From the NCBI RefSeq assembly GCF_008124525.1, contig NZ_VNHJ01000010.1:1-64000 (forward strand): a DNA stretch of 64,000 bases, read 5' to 3'. The stretch comes from Oceanicella actignis (GTDB taxonomy: Bacteria; Pseudomonadota; Alphaproteobacteria; Rhodobacterales; Rhodobacteraceae). Below the pieces are notes generated by a model. The model ran no database searches and was not told the DNA's origin. It worked only from the letters and a program-made list of their open reading frames with translations. Below are positions 10,514 through 18,863 of the stretch, piece after piece; position 1 is the stretch's first letter, and the number at the start of each line of letters is the position of its first letter. The position numbers were made by a program, and so were the translations under genes.

Positions 10514-11080
10514 TCAGCTCTGGCGCCGGGATGCGGGCGGCGCGGCGCCCGGCTCGACGTCCGATCCGGCGCCCGACCCGGGTCCGGGCTCGGGGCCGCC
10601 GTCCGGGGCCGTCGCGGCTGCAGGCGGGGGAAGCTCCAGCGTCGGGGGCGCGTCGGCGCGCAGCCAGGCGGCCAGCGCGCGCGCCGTCGCGTCGATGCGC
10701 GCGCGCGTCAGGGCGCATTCCCACACCACCGCCACGCGCCAGCCCGCCGCGCGCAGAGCCGCCTGGGCGGCCTGGTCGCGCGCCTGGTTGCGGGCGAATT
10801 TCGGCAGCCAGTAGTCCCGGCGCGAGGCGGGCGTGCTGGCGCGCGGGCAGCCCGCATGCCGGTGCCAGAAGCAGCCATGCACGAACACGGCCGCCCGCCG
10901 TCCGGCGAAGACGAGATCCGGGCGCCCCGGCAGCGCGCCGCCCGCCGCCGCGCCATGCAGCCGGTAGCGCAGGCCCAGCCGGTGCAGCGCGCGGCGCAGC
11001 GCCAGCTCGGGGCTGGTGTCGCGCGCCTTCACCCGCGCCATCGTGCGCGAGCGCGTCGCCCTGTCATGCACGTCCGCCAT
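10514..11080 (-). CDS. vsr: Very short patch repair endonuclease (Vsr)
   Basis: Strand-specific endonuclease that nicks beside T:G mismatches arising by deamination of 5-methylcytosine. The full active and zinc site is visible: D55 in GRPDLVF, H68 and C70 in FVHGCFWHRH, H73, H75, C78, then GWRVAVVWECAL supplying the last Cys. The N-terminus MADVHDRATRSRTMARVKARD fits the family start; here it is split as MADVHDRATR and SRTMARVKARD. The body is about 140 residues. A further tail of about 45 residues, rich in Pro/Gly/Ala/Glu, is unusual. Vsr genes normally sit beside a C5-cytosine methyltransferase and none is present nearby, so the matching methylase must lie elsewhere or be lost. Confidence 0.93.
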   Translation of the reverse strand: MADVHDRATRSRTMARVKARDTSPELALRRALHRLGLRYRLHGAAAGGALPGRPDLVFAGRRAAVFVHGCFWHRHAGCPRASTPASRRDYWLPKFARNQARDQAAQAALRAAGWRVAVVWECALTRARIDATARALAAWLRADAPPTLELPPPAAATAPDGGPEPGPGSGAGSDVEPGAAPPASRRQS

Positions 11081-11137
11081 GGGCCCTCGTTCGGGACGGC
11101 GGGCCCGGCCCGGCGGGGGGCCGGGCGGGCGCGTCGC

Positions 11138-11353
11138 TCATTTCGTAAGGATCAGCTTGCCCTGGCGCGTGATGCGCAGATTGTAGATCATGCCGTCAAG
11201 CTCGATTTCGGCTTCGCGTCCGCCGCGGGTGAGAACGCGCGCAGCATGACGTGGCCGCGTCAGCGCGCCGGGCGGGTCTCCCGCCGCGGCGCCCGGCTCG
11301 TCGGCCGTGCGGATGACGGCATGGAAGGCGCGGGGGTCCTGATGGCGGCTCAT
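11138..11353 (-). CDS. hemP: Hemin uptake protein HemP family
   Basis: A 71-residue protein whose C-terminus, about ELDGMIYNLRITRQGKLILTK (quoted only as ELDGMIYNLRI and TRQGKLILTK), is the HemP/HmuP signature. In other proteobacteria HemP is a small protein encoded by haem-uptake loci and acts as a co-activator of the haem receptor. The chosen ATG has AGGAG at proper distance. The longer in-frame extension upstream is Arg/Pro-rich and not credible. No haem receptor or hmuTUV genes lie nearby, so the gene stands alone, about 60 bp downstream of vsr on the same strand. A possible promoter lies at 11533-11561. Confidence 0.85.
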   Translation of the reverse strand: MSRHQDPRAFHAVIRTADEPGAAAGDPPGALTRPRHAARVLTRGGREAEIELDGMIYNLRITRQGKLILTK

Positions 11354-11702
11354 GCCGGTGTCTCCTGCGCTTCGGCGGCGCGGCCGACGGGGGTTGGATT
11401 CGCTGGCAACGCCCGGTTCGGGCGCGCGCAGGGGCGGTGCGGATCGGGGGTGGTCATTCCGTCTCTCCTTGCATGGGGCGCGTCCGGGCGTTGCGGCGGG
11501 GCGGTGAGGTGGGCCGCGGCTGGGACGGGCTATTTCTGACAAAAACAATCGGAGAAGTCAATCGGCGCTTTCTCGCCGCAATGCAACAAAAGCGCTTGGC
11601 GCCGCGGCTTGGCCGCTGCGATAGTGCGCCCCGGCGCCCGGCCGGCGGGCGCGATGGATGATCCGCCCGCATTCGCGGGCGCGCAGGATGATCGGAGGCC
11701 GC
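11354..11702. other. Divergent intergenic region, hemP / hlyD-type exporter
   Basis: About 350 bases without a gene. The segment 11530-11565 is AT-rich for this genome and carries a promoter-like sequence facing hemP. The last 20 bases hold the ATCGGAGG ribosome-binding site of the exporter's first gene. No terminator or operator palindrome was identified. Confidence 0.55.
11533..11561 (-). promoter_or_regulatory. Possible promoter facing hemP
   Basis: On the minus strand TTGACT (11556-11561) is followed by a 17-base spacer and CAGAAA (11533-11538). The -35 is close to consensus, the -10 is weak. A TGAC...GTCA inverted pair brackets the spacer. I see no exact TGA-N9-TCA iron-Rhodo box. The distance to the hemP start is about 180 bases. 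Confidence 0.4.
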
Positions 11703-12695
11703 ATGCACCCCTTGGCGCGCGCAGCGATCGGCGCGGCGGCGGTTGCCGCCGCCCTTGGCGGGGCCTGGTGGTGGCGCGCCGCGCTCGAGGACGGCCCGCC
11801 GCCCGGATTCGCCCGCTCGAACGGCCGGATCGAGGTCACGCGCGTGGACGTCGCCTCGCGATTTCCGGGCCGCCTGGCCGAAGTGTTGGTCGATGAGGGC
11901 GACCGCACCGCGCCCGGCCAGGTGGTGGCGCGGTTGGACGATGCGCAGCTGCGCGCCCAGCTCAACGAGGCCGAGGCCATGCGCGCCCAGGCCGAACAGG
12001 CGCTGATCGAGGCGCAGGCCCTGGTGCGCCAGCGCGCCAGCGAGCTCGAATTCCAGAACCAGGAGCTCTTGCGCACCCTCGCGCTCAACGCGCGCGGCCA
12101 CGCCAGTCAGGAGGCCGTGGACCTGGCCCGCACCCGCCGCGAGGCCGCCGCCGCGGCCGTCGATCTTGCCCGCGCCTCGGTCGGGCGGGCGCGCGCGGCC
12201 ATCGACGCGGCCGCCGCGACGGTGGCGCGGATCAAGGCCGACCTGGCCGATTACGCGCTGGTCTCGCCGGTGCAGGGGCGGGTGCAGCATCGGCTGGCCG
12301 AGCCGGGCGAGGTCATCCCCGCCGGCGGGCGCGTTCTGACGCTGCTCGACCTGACGGACGTCTACATGAACGTCTATCTGCCCGCGCCGCAGGCGGCGGC
12401 GCTGCGCGTGGGCGCCGAGGCCCGGATCGTTCCCGAGGCGACCGCGCGCGTCGTGATCCCGGCCACGGTCGCCTTCGTCGATTCCCAGGCGCAGTTCACC
12501 CCCAAATACGTCGAGACCGAATCCGAGCGCGCCAAGCTGATGTTCCGCGTCAAGCTGACCGTGGCGCCCGAGATCGCCGCCCCGCGCATCGATCTGGTCA
12601 AGGCGGGGGTGCCGGCGGTGGGGTGGGTGCGGCTCGATCCCGCGGCGCCCTGGCCGCCCGAGCTGGCGCCGCGCCTGCCCGATCCGGCCCGATGA
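11703..12695 (+). CDS. HlyD-family membrane fusion protein (YhiI-like)
   Basis: Periplasmic adaptor of an ABC exporter (330 residues). One N-terminal membrane anchor (about residues 6-24, AAIGAAAVAAALGGAWWW), then a biotinyl-lipoyl half motif (NGRIEVTRVDVASRFPGRL), a coiled-coil hairpin rich in Ala/Glu/Gln/Arg (about 85-185), the second lipoyl half (VSPVQGRVQHRLAEPGEVI) and a beta-barrel. The ATG at 11703 is preceded by CGGAGG. It overlaps the next gene by ATGA at 12692-12695. The order adaptor - double ATPase with permease - permease matches the E. coli yhiI-rbbA-yhhJ arrangement. Substrate unknown. Confidence 0.88.
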   Translation: MHPLARAAIGAAAVAAALGGAWWWRAALEDGPPPGFARSNGRIEVTRVDVASRFPGRLAEVLVDEGDRTAPGQVVARLDDAQLRAQLNEAEAMRAQAEQALIEAQALVRQRASELEFQNQELLRTLALNARGHASQEAVDLARTRREAAAAAVDLARASVGRARAAIDAAAATVARIKADLADYALVSPVQGRVQHRLAEPGEVIPAGGRVLTLLDLTDVYMNVYLPAPQAAALRVGAEARIVPEATARVVIPATVAFVDSQAQFTPKYVETESERAKLMFRVKLTVAPEIAAPRIDLVKAGVPAVGWVRLDPAAPWPPELAPRLPDPAR

Positions 12696-15600
12696 GCGCC
12701 GCGCCGCGCCCGCATGCGCCCGGCCCATCGCCAGGCGGCGCGGCGGCGCGCGTGCGCGGGCTTTCGCACCGCTACGGGCGGGTCGCGGCGCTCGAGGACG
12801 TGTCGCTCGATCTGCCCGCGGGCAGGATGGTCGGCCTGATCGGCCCGGACGGCGTGGGCAAGAGCACGCTGCTTTCGCTCATCGCCGGCGCGCGCGCCAT
12901 CCAGACGGGCTTCGTCGAGGCGCTGGGCGGCGACATGGCCGATCCGCGCTGGCGCCGGCGGGTGTGCGCGCGCATCGCCTACATGCCGCAGGGGCTGGGG
13001 GGCAATCTTTACCCGACGTTGTCGGTGGCCGAGAACATCGACTTCTTCGCGCGCCTCTATGGCCAGGACGCGCGCGAGCGGCGCGCGCGCATCGACGAGC
13101 TGACGCGCGCGACGGGGCTGCATCCGTTCCTCGACCGGCCTGCGGCCAAGCTGTCGGGCGGGATGAAGCAGAAGCTGTCCTTGTGCTGCGCGCTGGTGCA
13201 CGATCCCGACCTTCTGATCCTGGACGAGCCGACGACCGGCGTCGATCCGCTCTCGCGCCGGCAGTTCTGGCGGCTGATCGCGCGCCTGCGCGCGCGCCGG
13301 CCGGGCATGACGGTGCTGGCGGCCACGGCCTACATGTCCGAGGCCGAGGGCTTCGACCACCTGGCGGCCATGGATGCGGGGCGGGTTCTTGCGGCGGGCG
13401 CGCCAGCCGAACTGATGGCGCGCGCGGGCGCGCCCACGCTCGAGCGGGCCTACGCGGCGCTCCTGGCGCCGGCGCGCGGCGCCGCGCCGCCGGTGCCCGT
13501 GCGTCGCCCCTTCGTCGAGCGCGACGGTCCGCCGGCCATCGAGGCGCGCGGGCTGACCATGCGCTTTGGCGATTTCACCGCGGTCGATCACGTCAGCTTC
13601 CGCATCCGCCGCGGCGAGATCTTCGGCTTTCTGGGCTCGAACGGCTGCGGCAAGACGACGACGATGAAGATGCTGACGGGCCTGCTCGACCCGACCGAGG
13701 GGCAGGCGCTGCTGTTCGGCGCGCCGGTGCGTGCGGACGATCTGGCGACGCGGCGGCGCGTGGGCTACATGTCGCAATCCTTCTCGCTTTATGCCGAGCT
13801 GTCGGTGCGCGCGAATCTCGAGCTGCACGCCGACCTGTTCGACCTGCGCGGCGCACAGGCGCGCGCCCGCGTCGAAGAGCTGCTCGACCGCTTCGAGCTG
13901 CGCGAGGTTGCGCGCGCGCGCCCGGCCGATCTGCCGCTGGGGGTGCGCCAGCGGCTGCAGCTTGCCGTCGCGGTGCTGCACCGGCCCGAGATCCTGATCC
14001 TGGACGAGCCGACCTCGGGCGTGGACCCGATCGCGCGCGATCGCTTCTGGGCGCTGCTGACCGAGCTGAGCCGCGACGAGGGGGTGACCATCTTCGTCTC
14101 GACGCATTTCATGAACGAGGCCGAGCGCTGCGACCGCGTTTCGCTGATGCATGCGGGGCGGGTGCTGGCGCAGGGCGCGCCCGACGAGCTGCGCGCGGCG
14201 CGCGGGGCGGCGACGCTCGAGGACGCCTTCGTCGCCTGGCTGGCCGAGGCCGCGGGGCTGGACGAGGCGGAGGCCGGGCTGGATGGCGCGGGGCCGGACG
14301 AGACGCGGACGGACAGGACGGACGCGGCGCAGACCGGCGCGGCGGGCGGGGCGAGCGGGGCCGCCGCCGCGTCGCCGAACGGCGCGCGCGTCGAGCCGGG
14401 CGATGCGCGGCGGGGCGGCGGCGCAGCGGGCGCGGCGTCGGCCCCCGGGCGGGCTGCGGCGGCGGTCTCCGGCAAGCCGGCCGGCGCCGATCCCTTGGCC
14501 CCCGACCTTCCGGCCCCCGAAATTCCGGCCCCCGAATCCCCCGGCCCCGGCGCGCGCCGCCGCGGCGCCGCCGAGCGGGACGCGGCGCGCGCGCTGTCCT
14601 TTCGGCGCATCCGCGCCTTTGCGCTGCGCGAGGCGCTGGAGCTGATCCGCGATCCCATCCGCATCGCCTTCGCGCTGGGCGGACCGCTGATCCTGATGCT
14701 GGCCATGGGGCTGGGCATCTCGTTCGACGTCGAGAATCTGAGCTACGCCGCCCTCGATCAGGACGACAGTCCCGAAAGCCGGCTGCTGCTCGAGCAGGTC
14801 GCCGGCTCGCGCTATTTCGCGCAAAAGCCGCCGCTGACCGATTTCCCGCAGATCGACGCGCGCATGGCCCGCGGCGAGATCGGCCTTGCGCTGGTGATCC
14901 CGCCCGGCTTCGGGCGCGCGCTGAACGCCGGGCGCACGGCCGAGCTGGGCATGTGGCTCGACGGTTCGGACACGCTGCGCGCCGAGACCTCGCGCGGCTA
15001 TGCCGAGGGGGCCATGGCCGATTTCCTGGCCCTGCGCGCGCGGCTGAGCGCCGACCCCGCCGCCGCGGCCGCCGCGCCGCCATACGCCCTCGAACCGCGC
15101 TTTCGCTACAACCAGGCCTTCGAGTCGCGCAAGGCCATCCCGCCGGGCGTTCTGATGATGCAGCTCATCATGGTTCCCGCCATGCTGGCGGCGCTGGGCG
15201 TGGTGCGCGAGAAGGAGACCGGCTCGATCGCCAATTTCCGCGTCGGGCCGGCCGGGCGGCTCGACTTCCTGATCGGCAAGCAGGCGCCCTACGTCGCCGT
15301 GGCCATGGTCAGCTTCCTGCTTCTGACCGCGCTGATGGCGGTCGCCTTCGGGCTGGTCCCGCGCGGCGATCCGGCCGCGCTGGCGCTGGGGGCGCTGGCC
15401 TATGTGGCGGCGGGCACGGGCTTCGGGCTGCTGATCTCGGCCTTCGTGCGCACGCAGATCGCGGCCATCTTCGCCTCGGCGATCATCGTCACGATCCCGA
15501 CGGTGAACTTCTCGGGCATGCTCTACCCGGCGGCGACGCTGACCGGCGCCGCGCGCATCGTCGGACAGGCCTTCCCGGCGCTGCATTTCCAGCGCATCAG

Positions 15601-15724
15601 CGCGGGGGTCTACAACAAGGCGCTGGGCATGGCGCAGCTCTGGCCCGAGATCCTTGTCCTGGCAGGGTTCGCGGCGCTTCACCTAATGCTGGCGGCCGCG
15701 CTGTTGCGCAAGCAGGAGCGCTGA
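12692..15724 (+). CDS. ABC exporter with two ATPase domains and a permease (RbbA-like)
   Basis: A 1010-residue fusion. ATPase 1 has Walker A GPDGVGKST at residues 51-59 and LSGGMKQKL. ATPase 2 has Walker A GSNGCGKTTT from about residue 315 and ILDEPTSGVDP. A low-complexity linker (about 520-635) includes a Pro-Ala-Pro-Glu stretch. An ABC-2 permease follows (about 640-1010) with several membrane segments and YPAATLTGAARIVGQAFPALHF. The Asp in the first P-loop is usual for RbbA proteins. ATPase 2's signature is degenerate (DLPLGVRQRLQ). E. coli RbbA was described as ribosome-associated, but gene context here indicates an exporter with the flanking adaptor and second permease. Translation is coupled to the upstream gene by ATGA. 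Confidence 0.9.
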   Translation: MSAAPRPHAPGPSPGGAAARVRGLSHRYGRVAALEDVSLDLPAGRMVGLIGPDGVGKSTLLSLIAGARAIQTGFVEALGGDMADPRWRRRVCARIAYMPQGLGGNLYPTLSVAENIDFFARLYGQDARERRARIDELTRATGLHPFLDRPAAKLSGGMKQKLSLCCALVHDPDLLILDEPTTGVDPLSRRQFWRLIARLRARRPGMTVLAATAYMSEAEGFDHLAAMDAGRVLAAGAPAELMARAGAPTLERAYAALLAPARGAAPPVPVRRPFVERDGPPAIEARGLTMRFGDFTAVDHVSFRIRRGEIFGFLGSNGCGKTTTMKMLTGLLDPTEGQALLFGAPVRADDLATRRRVGYMSQSFSLYAELSVRANLELHADLFDLRGAQARARVEELLDRFELREVARARPADLPLGVRQRLQLAVAVLHRPEILILDEPTSGVDPIARDRFWALLTELSRDEGVTIFVSTHFMNEAERCDRVSLMHAGRVLAQGAPDELRAARGAATLEDAFVAWLAEAAGLDEAEAGLDGAGPDETRTDRTDAAQTGAAGGASGAAAASPNGARVEPGDARRGGGAAGAASAPGRAAAAVSGKPAGADPLAPDLPAPEIPAPESPGPGARRRGAAERDAARALSFRRIRAFALREALELIRDPIRIAFALGGPLILMLAMGLGISFDVENLSYAALDQDDSPESRLLLEQVAGSRYFAQKPPLTDFPQIDARMARGEIGLALVIPPGFGRALNAGRTAELGMWLDGSDTLRAETSRGYAEGAMADFLALRARLSADPAAAAAAPPYALEPRFRYNQAFESRKAIPPGVLMMQLIMVPAMLAALGVVREKETGSIANFRVGPAGRLDFLIGKQAPYVAVAMVSFLLLTALMAVAFGLVPRGDPAALALGALAYVAAGTGFGLLISAFVRTQIAAIFASAIIVTIPTVNFSGMLYPAATLTGAARIVGQAFPALHFQRISAGVYNKALGMAQLWPEILVLAGFAALHLMLAAALLRKQER

Positions 15725-15725
15725 G

Positions 15726-16856
15726 ATGCCCGCCCTCGACCTGCGAAAGATCTGGCGCATGGGCCTCAAGGAGCTGCGCAGCCTGGCGCGCGATCCGGTC
15801 CTGGTCCTGCTGATCCTCTACACCTTCACCTTTGCCATCCACGCCGTCGCCCATGGCGTGCGCACAGAGCTGCGCGACGTCGCCGTGGCGGTGGTGGACG
15901 AGGACCGCTCGGCGCTGTCGCGGCGCATCGCCGGCGCGTTCCTGCCGCCCTATTTCCAGCCGCCGCGCATGATGGACGCCCGCCAGGCCGACGCCGAGAT
16001 GGACGCCGGCCGCATCACCTTCGCCCTGCGCATCCCGCCCGGCTTCGAGGCCGACCTGCTGGCCGGCCGCGTTCCCCAGGCGCAGCTTCTGGTGGACGCC
16101 ACGGCCATGAGCGTCGCCGGCGCCGGCACGCGCCAGGCGGCCGCCATCCTGCGCGACGAGACCGCGGCGTTCCTTGGCCGCGGCGCCGCGGCGGGCGCGC
16201 CCGCCATCGCGGCCAGCGTGCGCGCGTCGTTCAACCCCAATCTCGAATCCGCCTGGTTCGTGGCGGTCATGCAGGTGGTGAACAACGTCACCATCCTGGC
16301 CGTGATCCTGAGCGGCGCCGCCGTCATCCGCGAGCGCGAGCGCGGCACGATCGAGCATCTGATGACCCTTCCCCTGCGCCCGGCCGAGGTGATGCTGGCC
16401 AAGATCTGGGCGAACGGGCTGGTGATCGTGGCGGCGGCGGTTCTGTCGCTCGAGCTGGTCGTGCGCGGCTCGCTGGGGGTCGGGCTGGCCGGCTCGAGCG
16501 CGTTCTTCGCGCTGGGCGCGGCGGTCTATCTGTTCGCCGCCTGCGCGCTGGGGGTCATGCTCTCGACGGTGGCCACGACCATGCCCCAGTTCGGCCTTCT
16601 GGCGATCCCGGTCTTCGTGGTGATGAACCTGCTGTCGGGCGGGGTGACGCCGCTCGAGGCCATGCCGTCCTTGCTGGCAGACGCGATGCGCCTGTCGCCC
16701 TCGACCCATTTCACCGCCTTCGCCAAGGCGACGCTGTTCCGCGGGGCGGGGCTGGACGCGACCTGGCCCGAGCTTGCCGCCATGGCGCTGGCGGGCGCGG
16801 TCTTTTTCGCCGCGGCGCTGGCGCGGTTCCGCAAGACGATGGCCGCGCAGCGCTGA
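15726..16856 (+). CDS. ABC-2 type permease (YhhJ-like)
   Basis: A 376-residue membrane protein. One N-terminal transmembrane helix (about 24-40) is followed by a large extracytoplasmic domain (about 40-175), then five to six hydrophobic segments including ILAVILSGAAVI, LVIVAAAVLSLELV and a C-terminal helix. EHLMTLPLRPAEVMLAKIW is typical of DrrB/YhhJ permeases. It begins one base after the stop of the double-ATPase gene and completes the three-gene exporter. Conserved gene order is the main reason for the YhhJ label. Confidence 0.9.
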   Translation: MPALDLRKIWRMGLKELRSLARDPVLVLLILYTFTFAIHAVAHGVRTELRDVAVAVVDEDRSALSRRIAGAFLPPYFQPPRMMDARQADAEMDAGRITFALRIPPGFEADLLAGRVPQAQLLVDATAMSVAGAGTRQAAAILRDETAAFLGRGAAAGAPAIAASVRASFNPNLESAWFVAVMQVVNNVTILAVILSGAAVIRERERGTIEHLMTLPLRPAEVMLAKIWANGLVIVAAAVLSLELVVRGSLGVGLAGSSAFFALGAAVYLFAACALGVMLSTVATTMPQFGLLAIPVFVVMNLLSGGVTPLEAMPSLLADAMRLSPSTHFTAFAKATLFRGAGLDATWPELAAMALAGAVFFAAALARFRKTMAAQR

Positions 16857-16867
16857 TCGGGCGCGGC

Positions 16868-16885
16868 GGTTACCAATTGTTAACC
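16868..16885. promoter_or_regulatory. 18-bp near-palindrome upstream of the tyrosine autokinase
   Basis: GGTTACCAATTGTTAACC reads almost the same on both strands (one mismatched pair) and is AT-rich in a GC-rich setting. It lies 47 bases before the autokinase start and 12 bases after the exporter operon, so it is well placed as an operator for the exopolysaccharide genes. The binding protein is unknown. Confidence 0.5.
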
Positions 16886-16931
16886 GTGCAGGTTTACCGC
16901 TGAGAAAGGACAACCGCGCCCCGGATCAGCC

Positions 16932-18863
16932 ATGACCCTGCACCAAAGACGCCGCGCCTTCGAGGACGCCGCCCCCGTGCCGCCCAGCTCGCCGCCGCCC
17001 GCGGTCGCGGCGGCCGAGCTGGTCTCGGCGCTCTGGCGGCGCAAGTGGACCGTGGCCGGGGTCGCGCTGGCGACGCTGCTTTTCGCCGCGGCCATGCTCT
17101 CGCGGCTCGAGCCGCGCTATGCCGCCATGGCCGAGGTGTTGCTCGAAAGCCGCCGCCCGCAGGTGGTCGATCTGGCCGAGGTGATGCCCGCCCTGCCGCT
17201 CGACGCGCAGGCGGTGCAGTCAGAGATCCGCCTGATCCAGTCCCAGCAGCTGCTCGAGCGCGTGGCGCGCAAGCTGCGCCTGCACGAGGATCCCGAGCTG
17301 GGCCCCGCCCCGGCGGTCGAGCCCGGAGCGCTGGCGCAGCTCAAGGCGGCGCTGGCCGATCTGGCGGGGTGGAGCGCGCCCGTGCGCTTTCCCGATCCCG
17401 AGCGCGAGGCGCGGCGCGCGCTGCTCGAGACCATCGCCGCCATGCGCAAGCGGCTGAGCGTCTCGCAGCAGGATCTGAGCCGCGTCATCGCCATCCGCTT
17501 CGAAAGCGCCGATCCCGACAAGGCGGCGCTGATCGCCAACGCCATCGCCGACCAGTACATCGTCGATCAGCTCGAAGCCAAGTTCGACGCCACGCGCCGC
17601 GCCTCGCAATGGCTCTCGCGCCGGCTTGACGAGCTGGCCGCCCGCCTGGCCGAGGCCGACGCCGCCGTGGCCGCCGCGCGCGCCCGCAGGGCCGAGCTGC
17701 TGGCCGGCAAGGCCGAAGACACGCGCGCACGCATCGAGGACATGGCGCGGATGCTCGAAAGCCTGCCCGAGGGCTCGCCGCGCCGCGCGGCGCTGCACGC
17801 CACGCTCGAGGATCTGCGCGCGCGCGCCGAGGCGCAGTCGCGCGCGGATGCCGAGCTGCGCCGGCTCGAGCGCGAGGCGGCCGCCATCCGCGATCTGCAC
17901 GATTCCTTCCTGGCCCGCCTGAAGGAGACCAACGCCCAGACCGGCCTGCAACAGCCCGATGCGCGGCTGATCGGCGCCGCCGCGCCGCCGCTGCGCCCGG
18001 CCTTTCCGAACGCGCCCCTGATCCTGGGCTTTGCGCTGATGGGCGGCCTTGCCGCGGGCGGGGCGCTGGCCCTCTTGCGCGAGTCGCTGGGCGGGGTGTG
18101 GCATTCGCTCGAGGCGGCCGAGGCCGAGACCGGACTGCCCGTCCTGGCCGCGCTTCCGCGCGCGCCGGGCTGGCGCGAGGATCCGGTCGAGCATGTGCGC
18201 AAGCGCCCCGGCTCGGAGCTGGGCGAGGCGGTGCGCGAGCTGCGCGCGGCGCTGGCGCCGCCGGGCTCGGGGCCGCGGGTGATCGCGGTCGTCTCGGCCG
18301 GACCGGCCGAGGGCAAGTCGACGCTGAGCGCGCTTCTGGCCGAGAGCTGCGCGCGCATGGGGCGCTCGGCGGCGCTGGTCGATTGCGACCTGCGCCGGCC
18401 CGCGCAGGCCCGCCGCTACGGGCTGTCGGCCGAGGAGGATCTGCTGGCCGTGCTCGAGGGCGAGACGCCGCTCGAGGCGGCGCTGCGCGAGGACCGGCGC
18501 ACGGGGGTGTCGATCCTGCCCTCGCAGGAGGCGCCGGCGACGCGCGCCGACGCGCTTGCCGGCCCGGCCTTCGAGGCGCTGATGCGCGAGCTGCGCGGGC
18601 GCTTCGACGTGGTGGTGCTGGACACGCCGCCGCTGCTGGCGGTGAGCGACGCGCGCGTGATCGCGGCCTTCGCGGATGCGGCGGTCTTCGTGGCGCGCTG
18701 GGGCGAGACGACCCGCGCCGACGCGCGCGCCGCGCTGCGCATTCTTCTCGACGCCGGGGTCGAGACGGCGGGGCTGGCGCTGACGGGCGCCTCGCGCCGC
18801 GAGGCCGACAACATGGACGGAGGCGGACGGTATGGCCGGTTCAGCGAATATTTCGCCCAGTGA
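16932..18863 (+). CDS. Polysaccharide co-polymerase / tyrosine autokinase (Wzc-type)
   Basis: A 643-residue inner-membrane protein that controls polymerisation and export of an extracellular polysaccharide. It has a Wzz domain with membrane segments at about 42-60 and 360-380, a periplasmic coiled-coil region between them, and a cytoplasmic BY-kinase domain. The kinase domain has Walker A GPAEGKST at about 457-464, Walker A' ALVDCDLRRP near 480 and Walker B VVVLDTPP near 560. The C-terminal tyrosine cluster is short: only Y634 and Y640 in RYGRFSEYF. The next gene starts inside its last 32 bases. No wza-type outer-membrane gene or initiating transferase is in the window, so part of the pathway must lie elsewhere. 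Confidence 0.92.
   Translation: MTLHQRRRAFEDAAPVPPSSPPPAVAAAELVSALWRRKWTVAGVALATLLFAAAMLSRLEPRYAAMAEVLLESRRPQVVDLAEVMPALPLDAQAVQSEIRLIQSQQLLERVARKLRLHEDPELGPAPAVEPGALAQLKAALADLAGWSAPVRFPDPEREARRALLETIAAMRKRLSVSQQDLSRVIAIRFESADPDKAALIANAIADQYIVDQLEAKFDATRRASQWLSRRLDELAARLAEADAAVAAARARRAELLAGKAEDTRARIEDMARMLESLPEGSPRRAALHATLEDLRARAEAQSRADAELRRLEREAAAIRDLHDSFLARLKETNAQTGLQQPDARLIGAAAPPLRPAFPNAPLILGFALMGGLAAGGALALLRESLGGVWHSLEAAEAETGLPVLAALPRAPGWREDPVEHVRKRPGSELGEAVRELRAALAPPGSGPRVIAVVSAGPAEGKSTLSALLAESCARMGRSAALVDCDLRRPAQARRYGLSAEEDLLAVLEGETPLEAALREDRRTGVSILPSQEAPATRADALAGPAFEALMRELRGRFDVVVLDTPPLLAVSDARVIAAFADAAVFVARWGETTRADARAALRILLDAGVETAGLALTGASRREADNMDGGGRYGRFSEYFAQ

Noticed and set aside
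10514-11080. Restriction-modification system around vsr
   Set aside because: No methyltransferase or restriction enzyme frame is found on either side.
11138-11353. Haem-uptake locus around hemP
   Set aside because: No receptor, periplasmic haem-binding protein, permease or ATPase of the Hmu type is present; the nearby ABC genes are of the YhiI-RbbA-YhhJ exporter type.
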